Below the pieces are notes generated by a model. That model searched no databases, had not been told where the DNA came from, and worked only from the letters and a program-made list of their open reading frames with translations. From positions 38,854,339 through 38,918,338 of the forward strand of contig OU015532.1 of the NCBI GenBank assembly GCA_907165065.1: a stretch of DNA of 64,000 nt, in the 5' to 3' direction. This DNA is from Caprimulgus europaeus. Lineage: Eukaryota > Chordata > Aves > Caprimulgiformes > Caprimulgidae. The position numbers and the translations under genes were made by a program. Positions within the stretch are counted from its first letter, which is position 1. Each line of letters opens with the position of its first letter. Positions 10,881 to 22,904 of the stretch are shown in pieces.

Positions 10881-13800
10881 AGAAAACAACACTACTTTTT
10901 TCCTTTCTGCTGACAATCTAAACAGGCAGGCTACTGCCCAAATAGGAAGACGGTTTTCTGGTACACTATATATAGAAAAGGGGTGGTTTGTTTTTTGTTT
11001 GTTTTTTTTTAAAGACACACAATACGATGAATGCCCACTGAGCCAAATCAGTGATCCACCTAACCCACTGACAAGAGCAGTAGAACCTGTTAAGGGAGAC
11101 TGTATGAACCTGTCAAATTTCTGTAGTTCCTTCCCCTTTGAACTTTCTTAGCAATCACAACTATTTTATTTGGGGTGCTGGAGGGTACATAACCGTGTAT
11201 ACGCTTCCGTATCCATGTATGAACCTATGAATTCATCTCATGGCTTTTTGAAGCTGCCCATCCTCTCTGACTCCATACCCTACTGTGAAAAGAAGGCACA
11301 GAAGAGCGTGGAGAACACAGAATTTCACTACCTTCACATGAACTTTTGAAAGTCTGTTTTCAATGGATCTCCTGCGAGTTTCATTGAGAACTCTCATCTT
11401 CAACTTCTTGTACTGGGTGGTGTTCTGAATGTCTCCACAACTTGTTTTATCTACAGTCTCCATGGCTTTATAAGCTGCTTTTTTTTTTTTTTAAGAGCAA
11501 TTTCTCCATCCTATCAGCTGCTTCAGTTGCCATTTTCTAACACTACTACATCCTTCTGGAGACGTGGAGGGCTGAGCTGCAGAGAGCTGCTGTGAGTGCA
11601 CCGGGATATTTTCTAGAACTACAACCGTACCTTCAGTCTTGATCTTAGCCTTCTTCGTGATGAAACAGAAGACTTTTATTGAGTAAAGACATTTGTAGGA
11701 GCACATCTCAGCTAGGACCTGGCTCAGCAGTGGTGTTTAGGTCTCCTATCTCCCTTGGGAAGCAAGAGAATCCTTGAAGGACTGGGAATTAAATTCAGAT
11801 CTTAGCATCATAACTTTTTCTTTGTTTTAGTCTGAGCCTTATTTTTGTCACTTAATTTTTGTCCACACTGTTACAGCATATTTGATGCTAAAATCCTCCT
11901 GAATGTAACAGGTCTCTTAAAGACTTTGTAGGCAAGGTGCAGGAAATTTCTGTGTGGTATTTTCTAGTTCATATTATGATATTTGTAAGAACAGTGGGAA
12001 ACAAAATTGCGGCCTCCTTTGCCATTAGTAGTTCATTATATAAGTTATTTAAAAAATGAATACACTAGAGGAAGTTTATGTGTGTTCACAGGTTTCTAAA
12101 TTAAGATGCATGATCATATATACACACCTTAAATATATTAAGGGAATTAGTAAGAGTGGCAAATTTTACTTTATTTTTCAAGATTTGTTTTATGGGATTT
12201 ATTCAAGACTGCAGCATCTAGTGTACAGCAGCTAGCTTCCAATGCAGGCAAATGAGTCATTTCCACCTACACTAACACATGTCAAAATGGTTCCTGCTGT
12301 GTGTCTACCTATTAGAAAAAATCCCACTATATTAGTCTCAACTTCTGCAGCTTCTATTCTCTCATGGTCATAAAGCAGCTTAGAAATATACACATACCAA
12401 CCCTCTTATGGTAGTAAATATATAATGCACATTGGCATAATATATACATTTTTAGGTGAGGAAACCATGGCACAAATAGTTCAGTTGCCTAATGTCACAT
12501 ACCAACTCTGCAAAAAGGAAAACCACCTGCTCCCATAGCTGTGCTGCCTGCCTGATGGACAACACTGTCATTAAATTACAGAAATATTACTTTTTTGCTT
12601 AATTTCCAGTTGGAATTGAGGGAGGATTTTTCCTTTCTGTTGCTTAGCTGCCCCTCCGACTGTCTGATAGTCTTTCTCATCACCTGGGTGACTGCATTTC
12701 CCTCCAGCTGCCTGGCTGCAGATGTGTCTTAAGGCCTCTTCAGGGCCTTTCATCACAGGCCTTGCCTCTGCCGTTTCCTTCAATTCCATTCAAATTCTGT
12801 TATTTTTCATCTAGCATATATCAAATGGTGCTAAGAAAAAAAATGCAGAAAGAAAACTTCAAGACTTAAGTATATTTTATTGGTTCGTCTTGTTGCTAAC
12901 AACTCAGCGTTAATAAAAGCTAAGCCACTAATTAATCTCATTCTGGTTCTCTGGACCTTTCCCCAGTCTGCAGGTCAGTAGAATCGCCTGCTCAAAGCAG
13001 CTGAAACTAAAACTCTTTAAACAATTAACAAACACGGATCTGAACTTAGCAATATGAACTCGCATCCACTGGAGATGACCCCCTTTGCCATTAAAAAACA
13101 TTTTACTAACAAAAATTTTTATAAGTCTATTTGATAAAGTGGGCTTTAAATCTTTAAATGGCAATGAAATATGGCAATTAAATTTTTTAGTCTAACCGTA
13201 TAGCGTTATTTCTTACCAATACTTCAAGGATTTTAGTTCTAGGTCTATTCTCAGTTTTGACTCCTGAAACAGGTCCAATAACCAGAGATGATTTATTGGG
13301 GTTTTTTTAACACATCTACTTTTCCTTGTCACATTAAATAGAATAAAAGTGTGTTCATTATTGCCTGAAAAATACTTTGCCTATAATCTCTTTTGCTGGA
13401 GGAGGAGAAGCATTGACCAACAGAAGACATAAAAAAAGAGCAGTCTGGCCATTCTTTAAATTTTTTTTCACAAAGGCTGAAATCAAATGGACTGATTAAA
13501 ATCTAGAGTCCTCTCTTAGGTATGAGGGTCCTACACAAAGTGCAAGGACAAATTTGAATTTTCTTTACAGTGGGACATGAAAAAAACATGGGATAGAGCA
13601 TCTCACTCCTGCTGAATAGGCTCTAGGGATATTTTCCCCTTTATAAGAAAAAGCTTCCTCTCTCTCTCCCTAAAGGACTATGCCAAAAGTTACATCTACA
13701 CCCATCCTGAGTACCGGAATGTTCAAGTCACATTTATTCATGGCTCTTTGTGTGACCCTCCATCCCATGGAAGGAATATGATGCTGGAAATCTCTCTTCA

Positions 13801-14744
13801 TGAGGATATGGTTCCCAGCTTTAAGACTGGGGTCCCTTGTGACCCTATGTTCTTGCAAACCTTCCTGGTGACAATAGAGGGCTCGATGGTACTGGGGAAT
13901 CTTATAGCTGTGTTGCACGTGGCGAGGGAGGAGGGAGAAGCCGGCTCAGGCTGTGCTGTGACTTGCTCGTGCTAGAGGCCAAATTGATGCGCGGGGAGCC
14001 GAGAGCAATCAGCAATGCAAGAATGAGAACTAGTGCCACTTCTCTGTGTGTACAATGGGAAAATGGTTATTTGAAACCAACTTGATGCAAAGAACAAAGT
14101 AATTAAACAAAGGGTGTACATAGAGCGCAGTTAGAAGTGCAAACATCATGCGTTTGCAGCACAGTAGTTGTGACATCATGGACTTTCATCTGCTGACATA
14201 AACCTACAAATTATTTCCTTTTTTCTTAATATTCTCCAGCCCACTCATCCAAACTGAAGAAATAAGCCAGAAAAGACTCTCAATTGCAGTATGTTTGCAA
14301 ATTTGCTTTTGATCACCCTATTTTTTTCTTCTATAAAAAATTTCTATGCATTATTAACATTTAACATACTGTACATATGGAAAAAAAAACATAACTAAAA
14401 AGTTCTAGTTAGAGAATTGGTCCCAAGGACAGATAAATATCAATAACTCATTTGAAATATATGATCTGCTGGATAAGAAAAATTCCTTGAGTGAACACAA
14501 GCTGTCTGCTGGAAGGAAATCCTCTAGCATTATGCCATTGAGAAAGTCTTTGTGAAATTTTTGACCTCGAGGGGTTTTTGGAAAGGACTGTATTTACTTA
14601 GGATTATTTGAGGGGCTTGGTAAATTGAACAGTCAGGGTTTTAGTCATCTTTGTGTAGGACTGGTTAACACCTTCTACAGAGCAGTCTTGAACTGAAAAG
14701 CCTATCTGCAAAGCAATGGAGCAGCCAACAGATCCAAGTTATGG
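10881..14744. other. Unassigned intergenic DNA
   Basis: Apart from the MIR-like piece near 12451, nothing could be classified. Around 13670-13980 short open frames exist on both strands and GC content rises, but no splice signals, start context or recognisable domain support a gene. Confidence 0.4.
12451..12520 (-). mobile_element. MIR-like ancient SINE fragment
   Basis: The stretch 'taggtgaggaaaccatggcaca' followed by 'tcagttgcctaatgtcacata' matches the minus-strand reading of the MIR core and flanking region: a gaggaaactgaggcaca-type block, then a gacttgcccaaggtcaca-type block. It is short and diverged. The assignment comes from family knowledge without an alignment score. Confidence 0.55.
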
Positions 14745-15466
14745 GTGCTCTGGCACCCTCACAGTAATCATGTTTTTCCTCATGTTTAAGTGGAACTTCC
14801 TGTGTTCCAGCTTGTGCCTGTTGCCCCTTCTCCTATCCCTGGCCACCACTGGAAAGAGTCAGGCCACATCATCTTGACACTTGTTTTAACTCATAAACAT
14901 TAATAAGTCTTCTCTTCTCTAAGCCAATCAGACCCAGCTCTCTCAGTTTTCCCTCATAAGAAAGATGCTCCAGCCCCTTAATCATCTTTGTAGCCGTCCA
15001 TTGGACTCTCTTTCAGAAGATCCCTTTCTCTCTTGAACTCTGGGTCCTAGAACTGGACACAATACTCCAGATGCGGCCTCACCAGGACAGAGGAGAGGGT
15101 GAGGATCACCTCCCTCAACCTGCTGGTCACACTCTTCTTAATGCACCCCAGGAGACCACTGGCCTTCTTGGCCACAAGGCCGCATTGTTAGCTCATAGTC
15201 AACTGGTCATCCACCAGTACTCCCAGGTCCTTCTCTGCAGGGCTGCTTTCCAGCAGGTCAACCCCCAACCCTTACTGGTGCCTGGGGTTATTCCTCCCCA
15301 GGTGCAGGACCCTACACTTGCCTTTATTGATCTTCATCAGGTTCCCCTGCTCCCAACTCTCCAGTCTATCCAGATCTCAATGAATGGCAGCACAGCCTTC
15401 TGGTTTAGTGTCATCTAAATATAATCTATAATCATCAAAGTCACTGATAAATACACAGGACCAGAC
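14745..15466 (-). mobile_element. CR1 LINE fragment (older subfamily)
   Basis: Minus-strand CR1 sequence. From the 3' side it shows the UTR-proximal region ('caccctcacagt', 'gttccagcttgtgcctgttgcc'), then RT C-terminal coding ('aactggacacaatactccagatgcggcc', 'gtactcccaggtccttctctgc'), ending near 15466. It is diverged and lacks both the terminal 8-bp units and the upstream RT core. Confidence 0.9.
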
Positions 15467-18400
15467 TCTTCCTGCATCACAACGCTTCTGATATCCTTCT
15501 TTATATCTCAGGGGTTTATTGGTTTGCCAACCAAAGAAAAATTATTTCAGTGGTATTGTAACGTGCACGTAACTGCACGTACAACTTTAGCTTGTCTGGC
15601 ATTTTTTCCAATCACACATCTTTGCAAAGATTTTTTTCTTTCTGAATTAACAGTATAAATTATTAATTATGCTGTTTTAATTATTTTATTATCTTTATTA
15701 TTTTTATTTCATAAATTGGAATGCCTTGTCTATGTAATTATTAATACAGTGAAGGCATGTGTTTATTAATCCGACACATCCTGCTTTATACATCTGTGCC
15801 TGATGGGTTGCACAAAGAGAAAAGGAGTCTCTGTCTCAGTTCACTGCTTGCTTTTCCTTCTGTCCCTTTTTTTTCAAATTTGGTAAAAATAAAGTACTGG
15901 CTCCCGTGAGGCCTCTGACACAGAACAATTTATCATTGTTGTGTAAGGGTTAGATGAATGGGTAGCTTTTGTAGTCATACATGGGATGTAAAGTCTGAAT
16001 TCCCTGCTGTAAGCTTGGCAAGGTTAAATCACTTGGCCCTTTGTTCTTGTTAGACATATAAATTTAGTTTACTTCGAGTAGGTGGTAGAAAGTTGTGTTT
16101 TGGATGAAATCTTAAACATGAGGTCCTGTGTAGATATTTAAATACTCTTTGGCATGTTGTGTGAGAAGAGGCATGGACTATGGGAGGAGCAGAGCTCTAT
16201 GGCTGCTGGAAGCAGTTGAGCCTGGCTGCTGGAAACAGCTCTGGGGACAGCCCACCAGGCAAATATTTGACTACTGAGAAATCTGGGGCAGTGTGTTATA
16301 TCCTTGTATAGTGAAAACAGAGTTGATTCCTCCTGTGGGCTCCATCATGCCTTTCTGTAAGTGAGTTGAGAGGTTAAGGAGAAGATGCCTGAAGTTTTCC
16401 ATGCTCTACAGCCCACCTGCAGCAAGGCCAACTGGGGCTCTGACTAATCCTGCTGCTGGCAAGGTGGTGACTGAGTCCTCTTCCTGGCCCTGGAGAGGTT
16501 ATTCATCTCCCTATTCACCCTGGGGGACTCAGCTCTGTGTGCTGCTTTTCCCTTGCCTAGACACAACAAAGATTGCAGTATGTGCTGCCCTCGGGGCCTC
16601 TATACCATCCTACACAGCTGAGACATGAAGAAACTCTCCAGGAACCCCTGGTTGACCACAACAGCTCTACCATTCTCATTGCTTTGGGTGATGGGAATGG
16701 GATTAAGGGAACAGGAAGCATGGTCTGGGAACAAGGACCACAGCTTTGTCTGGTCAGCTTGTAAAATACTGTCGGTATAACAAAATTTTTTTCAAGAATG
16801 GGAAAAAGGAGAAACGTGATAAAAATAATACTAACAATGTGCAAATCCTCCTGCAATATAATAAGAAGGGGTGGGAGAGGGGGAACACACCCATAGAAGG
16901 AAGAAAATCTGACTCAGAAGAATGAAGAGGATAGGTTATAAAAGCAATGCAACCCATACCTAATAATCAAGAACAAGGAGAAACAGAGTCATTGCTAGGT
17001 TTTTAGCAGTATGTAATTGAAGGCTGGTAGTTCAAGTGAAAGGAAGGCTGAGCAAAAGTCAAATTTCTAGCTTTCATATGTGGGAACTGCAGACAAAGCT
17101 AAAGAGTAATTTCTGTTGTTTTTTTTTTTTTTCTGATGGTCCATAAATTTAAAAAAAACCCCAAACATTCTCTGAAATCTTAATAGATGTTTTGCAAAGA
17201 ATACGAAGCCATTGCAGCTTTCATAAAGGTTCCTCTGTGTCTCTGTTCCCAGGCAGTGCTTTATTTAAAGGAAGAGGCAACCTCTGCAACTCTGCCAAGG
17301 TCAAGGGAACCTCCCCAGCCTGCTCCTGAGTAGACGTAACAAGCATGCGTCGCAGCAGAGTTGAAGCAGTTTGCTGCTCTGTGATCAGAGAACAAAAGTT
17401 TTTTCTGCTCTCTCCTCCTAAGAAAGGGCCTTGAGCCACCTTCTCGTACTCAAGAGTTGGTGGTTGAGTCAAACTCAATCTACTGATCCGAGTCACTTGC
17501 ACTGCATTGCAAGTGAGTTAATATCACAAGGCTTTTATCCCGATTACAAATGAAAGGTCAAGAATTGCTTCCATTGCTCCTAAGCCTTAACTGCATGCTA
17601 CATTTTATCACAGAGTATATATGGGAAGAAGAGATACACAGGTTAATTATCACAGCAATTAAGAGATGGTCTGATCTTCTTAACTCCTTACCAGATGCAG
17701 TGCTTCTCTGCTTTGTACATCAGTTAAGGGTCTGTAGGTTCTTGGAGAAGTAGATCCCATGAAGTGGAATGGTCTAGGAGGAGAGCCCACACTGCTGCTG
17801 CCTGTTGCAAGAGATGACTTACTCCTAAGCTTCAGATGAACTGGATAGTGACAATTAGGGAGAAAAAGTCCCTAACCACGTGGACAACTTACAGAAAATT
17901 CACTGCTTCTGTCTGACAGAGTTAGCAGCATTGAGAAAACTAGTGGTATTTGTGATACTGTTTGGGCACTGTTACTGGGCAAAAAAAATCAGATGTCTGC
18001 CATTACTGCTCCATCCCTGGCAGCCAACACTCAGCACATAACAGGAAAAACACCATCGATTCCAACAGGGACAATTTCAAAGACCAATCTTCCCAATACA
18101 AGAAATAGAAAACCTAGTTTGAATGCCTGAGATTATAGCCCTGTTAAAATATCTCTAGACATTACAAAAATTATTAGACTGAAAAGAAACATTTTTCTGT
18201 ATGAGATATGATGTTTTCCATGGGGTGTTGAATATCTTCGCTTTGCTGGGTCATTTAGAGGCATGCTCATTAATACTGTTCACGGCAAACAAAATAATGC
18301 TACAGCGACAGGCTTGTGCATACATTTGGAGCTGGAGTTTATTTTTTTGGTATTGCAGCTTACAGGAAATTTGGTTTTAGGTATTGATTAGATCTGTAAG

Positions 18401-21061
18401 GGAATCATGATACGTTTGAATTATCATGAGTATACCATCATCACTCCTCTTAAAAATCAGATTGCTTCTGACAGCGTTTTTTACCTTCATCGGGATTAAC
18501 TGCAGATTGGCCTTCAGGAAAGAGAGAGGCACTTTGTGCTCAGACATCAGTCTTTAGATCACTGTTTTGATGAAAGAGATGTTCAATTTTCCTGCCCATG
18601 GATGTTCTTCCTGACTACAAGCTGTCAGTATGCAGTTGCTGATAGAAAATTCAATTTCTTCTTGATGACATTGCATCTGTTTATAAGATAGAATATGTCC
18701 AGATTGCTCAACACTGTCTTTTTTTGCCATGAACAAATTCTGCTTACACTTCTGCAGCATTGACTAAACTTTAATAAAAGCTATTGATGTGGATGAGATA
18801 CCTTTGACTTTTTCTTTCTTTGTCAATGATGTCTGTTTGTGGTTTTGTTTATAGTACTTCCTTGGGTAGTAGTGTGGCTGGACATATTTTAAAAGGTTTC
18901 TCCCTTTTTTACCATACACAAGATTTTTCTCCATACATGCAGAGCTACAAGGCATGACTTTATTTGCACTTCTGCAGGTACCTGTTAATAAAGTCAGACC
19001 ATGGAAACTTAAGGTATCCTTGATGTTAAGCATCTTATAGAAGCAACACTGGTTTTGCAAGCTAAATAAGATAAAGAAAAAAGTTACATTGATTAAAATT
19101 TGCCACTACAATTAAATATCACATAAAATATTGAGGAGAACATGTTATTTAATCAGAAGGAATTTTATTATCTTTTATTAAATATTCTCATGTATTCATC
19201 TTGTCAGTTTCCCCTTAACATGAGGGTGAGAAAAATCCTTCTTTTTTAATTATTTCATTCTGCAAGTTTTTTTCTCAAAATGGCTGCTGGCGGGTTTTGA
19301 CAGAAGGGGAAGATTATGAGTAACTGAAACGTCATCAGCCTGTTATACACCACAGTGAGAATATGAATGGGAATTAACTAATGAACTTCTGCAAATGAAT
19401 GAGAGAAGTAAATAGCTAATATCTCAGTTAATGCAAGGACTTTGTAGAAATAATGCAAATAGTGTGTTTTTGTTTTTTTCCTTTTCACTTCTTGCACCTC
19501 ATCAACTCTCCTCAAAAAATATCACCAAAGTCATAGAAAAAGGGAAAGGTCAATTCATCTTTTTGCAACCAAAAATCTTAAATTTCTAAGCTTTGGGTTT
19601 TCTGATAATTTTGCTGCTGATTATTTTTCCCAATGTTGCCTGATTAATGGTAAATGATGTGTCTTCCTTCACAGTACTAGCAGAAAGCTGTTTAATTTTA
19701 TCCCATGGAAAGCTCACACCTGATTCAATCAGACATTCTTTATTTGTTTTGTTGTTTTATCAAAGAAAGAACAGTGCATTTTAGTCTTTTATTATACATG
19801 ATAAACCTTGAGAAGACTTCAAGACATGATATTTAGATCTGAGTTTCAAATGCCCTGTGCAACGAGAAAGGCCATTTTCATTATGTTGATATGGGTGTAT
19901 TGGCTGGTGTTTGAACTGAAGAATAACTGCAACTTTACCTGGGGCAAGAATGGAAGCTCTGTATGTACTCTCAGTACAGGGAAAAAAAAAAAAAAAGAAA
20001 TTGTGAAGGGAAAAAAGCCAAAAATAAAAAAAAAATTGTAAGGAACATGTAAAGACAGGAAGTCTTGCAATCCATGTGCCACAGAGTTCAACAGATCCAT
20101 TAGGTGACACAAGGGAAAGAGCAACTGAAAGGACAGATATCTGATAGATGGCATTGAAATCTGAAATCCCAGAGGGGGATATTTTGGATTTTTAAACACA
20201 TAAGCTTAAAATTTGGAAGAGAACGATAAATTTTTGTTGAAACTCAAAATAACCATAGAATTAGTGCTCACAGTATTAGGTGTTTGAGGCCAGTCAAAGT
20301 GAGAAGAAATGTAATGTAAATCTTGAGATGGGGTCTCCAATGATGTCACCAGTATTTCTCATTAAAACAGACATAGATTTTAATCCCAAGAGAGCTTTCA
20401 GAAAAGTGAGAAAGATTTATTTGCCAGAAACTGGGAGGAAAGTCTACAGCTCTGACAACAGCCTGAAGTACAAGCATGGCAGCTGCTCTAGACCAGAACT
20501 GCTAAGAATACCTAAAATAACCTCATTGAGTAAGCTTTTGATTTTTCTTGGGTGAAAATTACACATAACCTTTTCTTCAGTTTAAAAAACATTTTTACTC
20601 TTAAAATCTATTTTTTTTCCGATTTTGAAAATGAAAAAGATCAAAATAGATTTATTCACTGTTTTCACCAAAATAAAATAGATATTTTGGCTGCAGAACG
20701 CCGGCCAGCATCTGAGACATAGTTCATTAGTCCCTTGAAAAATAGCAGATTTTTTCTTAAAACACTGTCTTCAGGCATTTTTTTCTAAGCTCCATCCCCC
20801 AAATAATTGCCAGAGGCCCCATTTTACAAGCTCCTGGTTTTTTGTGGAGGGTTTTTTTGCTACGTTCTGTCGAGGTTTTTTTTTAGGTTCTAGTACCATC
20901 AGGATTTGATTTGATCTTAAAATGTTGCCAACAGCTGAGGTTCCCAAAGCCCCTGGCTGTTATTCATGCTCAACAAGCTCTATAGCCACATCCGTCTAAG
21001 TTTTATGCAATACACTTGGGTTTTGTCCTCTACAAAATTTGTATATGATTGTATAAGCTAA
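15467..21061. other. Unassigned intergenic DNA
   Basis: AT-rich sequence without recognised exons or RNA genes, apart from the possible old SINE tail near 16096. A short local duplication (GGCTGCTGGAA-CAG) occurs near 16200-16245. Several A- or T-runs are present (for example 17116-17131 and 19981-19995), but none ends a recognisable retrocopy. Confidence 0.4.
16096..16180 (+). mobile_element. Possible ancient SINE tail
   Basis: The block TTTTGGATGAAATCTTAAAC followed by ATGAGGTCCTGTGT, then a diverged 'ctctttggcatgttgtgtgagaagagg', resembles the conserved tail shared by some old vertebrate SINEs. There is no head or internal promoter. The call rests on recall of the motif only. Confidence 0.3.
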
Positions 21062-22092
21062 TTCAAAAACCATAAACCCCCTCATCATTATGTGGCCTCT
21101 GCTGGACTCTCTCCAGAATATCCATGTCTCTCTTGAACTGAGGAGCCCAGAACTGGACACAATACTCCAGATGTGGCTTCACCAGGTCAGAGTAGAGGGG
21201 AAGGAGAACCTTCCTGCTAACCACGCTCTTTTTAATGCACTCCAGGATACTGTTGGCCTTCCTGGCCACAAGGGCACACTGCTGGCTCATGGACAGCCTG
21301 CTGTCCACCAGGACACCCGGGTCCTCTTCTACAGAGCTCCTCTCCAGCAGGTCAGCCCCTGACCTCTTCAGGTGCATGTGGTTATTCTTCCCCATGTGAA
21401 AGACCCTACACTTGCTCTTACTGAACCAGACCAGGTTTCTCCCACAACTCTCCAGAGTGTCCAGGTCTTGTTGAATGGCAGCACAGCCTTCTGGTGTGTC
21501 AGCAACTCCTCCCAACTTCGTATCATCAGCAAACTTGCTGAGGGTGGATGTTACCCCTACATCCAGGTCACTGATGAAGTTAAACAAGACTGGACCCAGT
21601 ACCAACACTGCTAGTTACAGGCCTCCAACTAGATTCTGCACCACTGATTGCAAACCTCTGAGCTCTGCCAGTCAGCCAATTCTAAATCTACCTCACCATC
21701 CACTTGTCTATTCCATACCTTCTAATCCTCTACAAGGATGTTATGGGGGACAGTATCAAAAGCCTTGCTGAAATCAAAGTAGACAACATCCCCTGCTCTC
21801 CTCATTTTTACCCAGCTGGTAGGAACACCATGGAAGGCTACCAGATTGGTCAAGCATGATTTCCCCTTAGTGAATCCATGCTGACCTTCTTTTCTTCCAA
21901 CTGTTTAGCTATGGTATCAAGACAAAGTTTATTCCATCAACTTCACTAGGACAGAGGTGAGGCTCACTGGTCTATAGTAACCAAATCCTTCTTGCCCTTT
22001 TTGAAGGGTCATTGGCTATACTCCAGTATTCAGGCACCTCTCCCATTCTCCAAGACCTTTCAAAGATGACACAGAGCAGTTTAGCAATCAAA
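21062..22092 (-). mobile_element. CR1 LINE RT fragment with intact FADD motif
   Basis: A 181-codon open frame on the minus strand (21608-21063) covers the RT from GPVLFNFISDLDVG through SKFADDTKLGG (motif C with both aspartates) to the C-terminal domain (VLVDSRLSMSQQCALVARKA). Upstream CR1 sequence continues to about 22092 with stops. The element ends at 21062 within coding sequence, so its 3' UTR is missing, which suggests a deletion after insertion. Confidence 0.92.
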
Positions 22093-22904
22093 ATGTCATA
22101 CTATGTCATACTTACATGCTCGCTGATTTACTTTAAATAACTCCTTATTTTCTGCAGTTATGCTGCCAATAGGTATAGATTAATACAGGTGTTACTACAA
22201 TGTAACTAGTTAATAAAGAGCTTGCAGTACATCTGTACCTTACAGCATGTTAGAGTCTTATGGTGAAGTCTTATGATACTTTTGCAACTGCACTCTTGCA
22301 TGTGTTTCTTATGAAATATTAAACCATGAAGTTGAATTCCAATAGCACTTGTATGTTGAATTGCAATTGCAGTTCTAACATGCTCCTTTTCAGAGGAGGA
22401 TTATTTGGTAAAATATCTGGAAGATAACTTCAAAGCAGGTGAAGCCTGATGTTCACAGAGCAAGTGAAGAAAGTGAATGTAAGTTTTAGACTGCATGAAG
22501 GAATCTTATGAGACCTTAATTTATCAATCTCTTCCAGATAATATTTTAAATCCTACAATAAGGTTTTCAGAAACTGAGAAAGAAGAAATGATGCAAGAGT
22601 AGTGGCTGGAAAAAAGTCACTCATTTTATGGAAATCCTATGGAATGGTTACTGGGAGAGAAGAACTTCTGTTGTTGTTTTTTAACAGAAAAAGTAGATTT
22701 CAAGTCTGAAACCTACAGAAAATATGTTGATGTATCAGAAACACCAACTTATTCTGATGAAAAGTCAAAACCACTGAGACCACAACAATACCATCTCTTG
22801 AAAAAATTACCACCTCCTTATCTGCAAAGCAGTTGCTTCTTCCATAACAATTTAAGCCACAGAAGCCTTCAACAGCAGTTTGTGATTCTTTGAGAGTTCT
22901 TGGA
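22093..22904. other. Unassigned intergenic DNA
   Basis: AT-rich spacer between two minus-strand CR1 elements. No gene or classified repeat was seen. Confidence 0.4.

Noticed and set aside
13670-13980. Conserved exon or gene fragment
   Set aside because: Short frames on both strands with no splice signals, start context or recognised motif.
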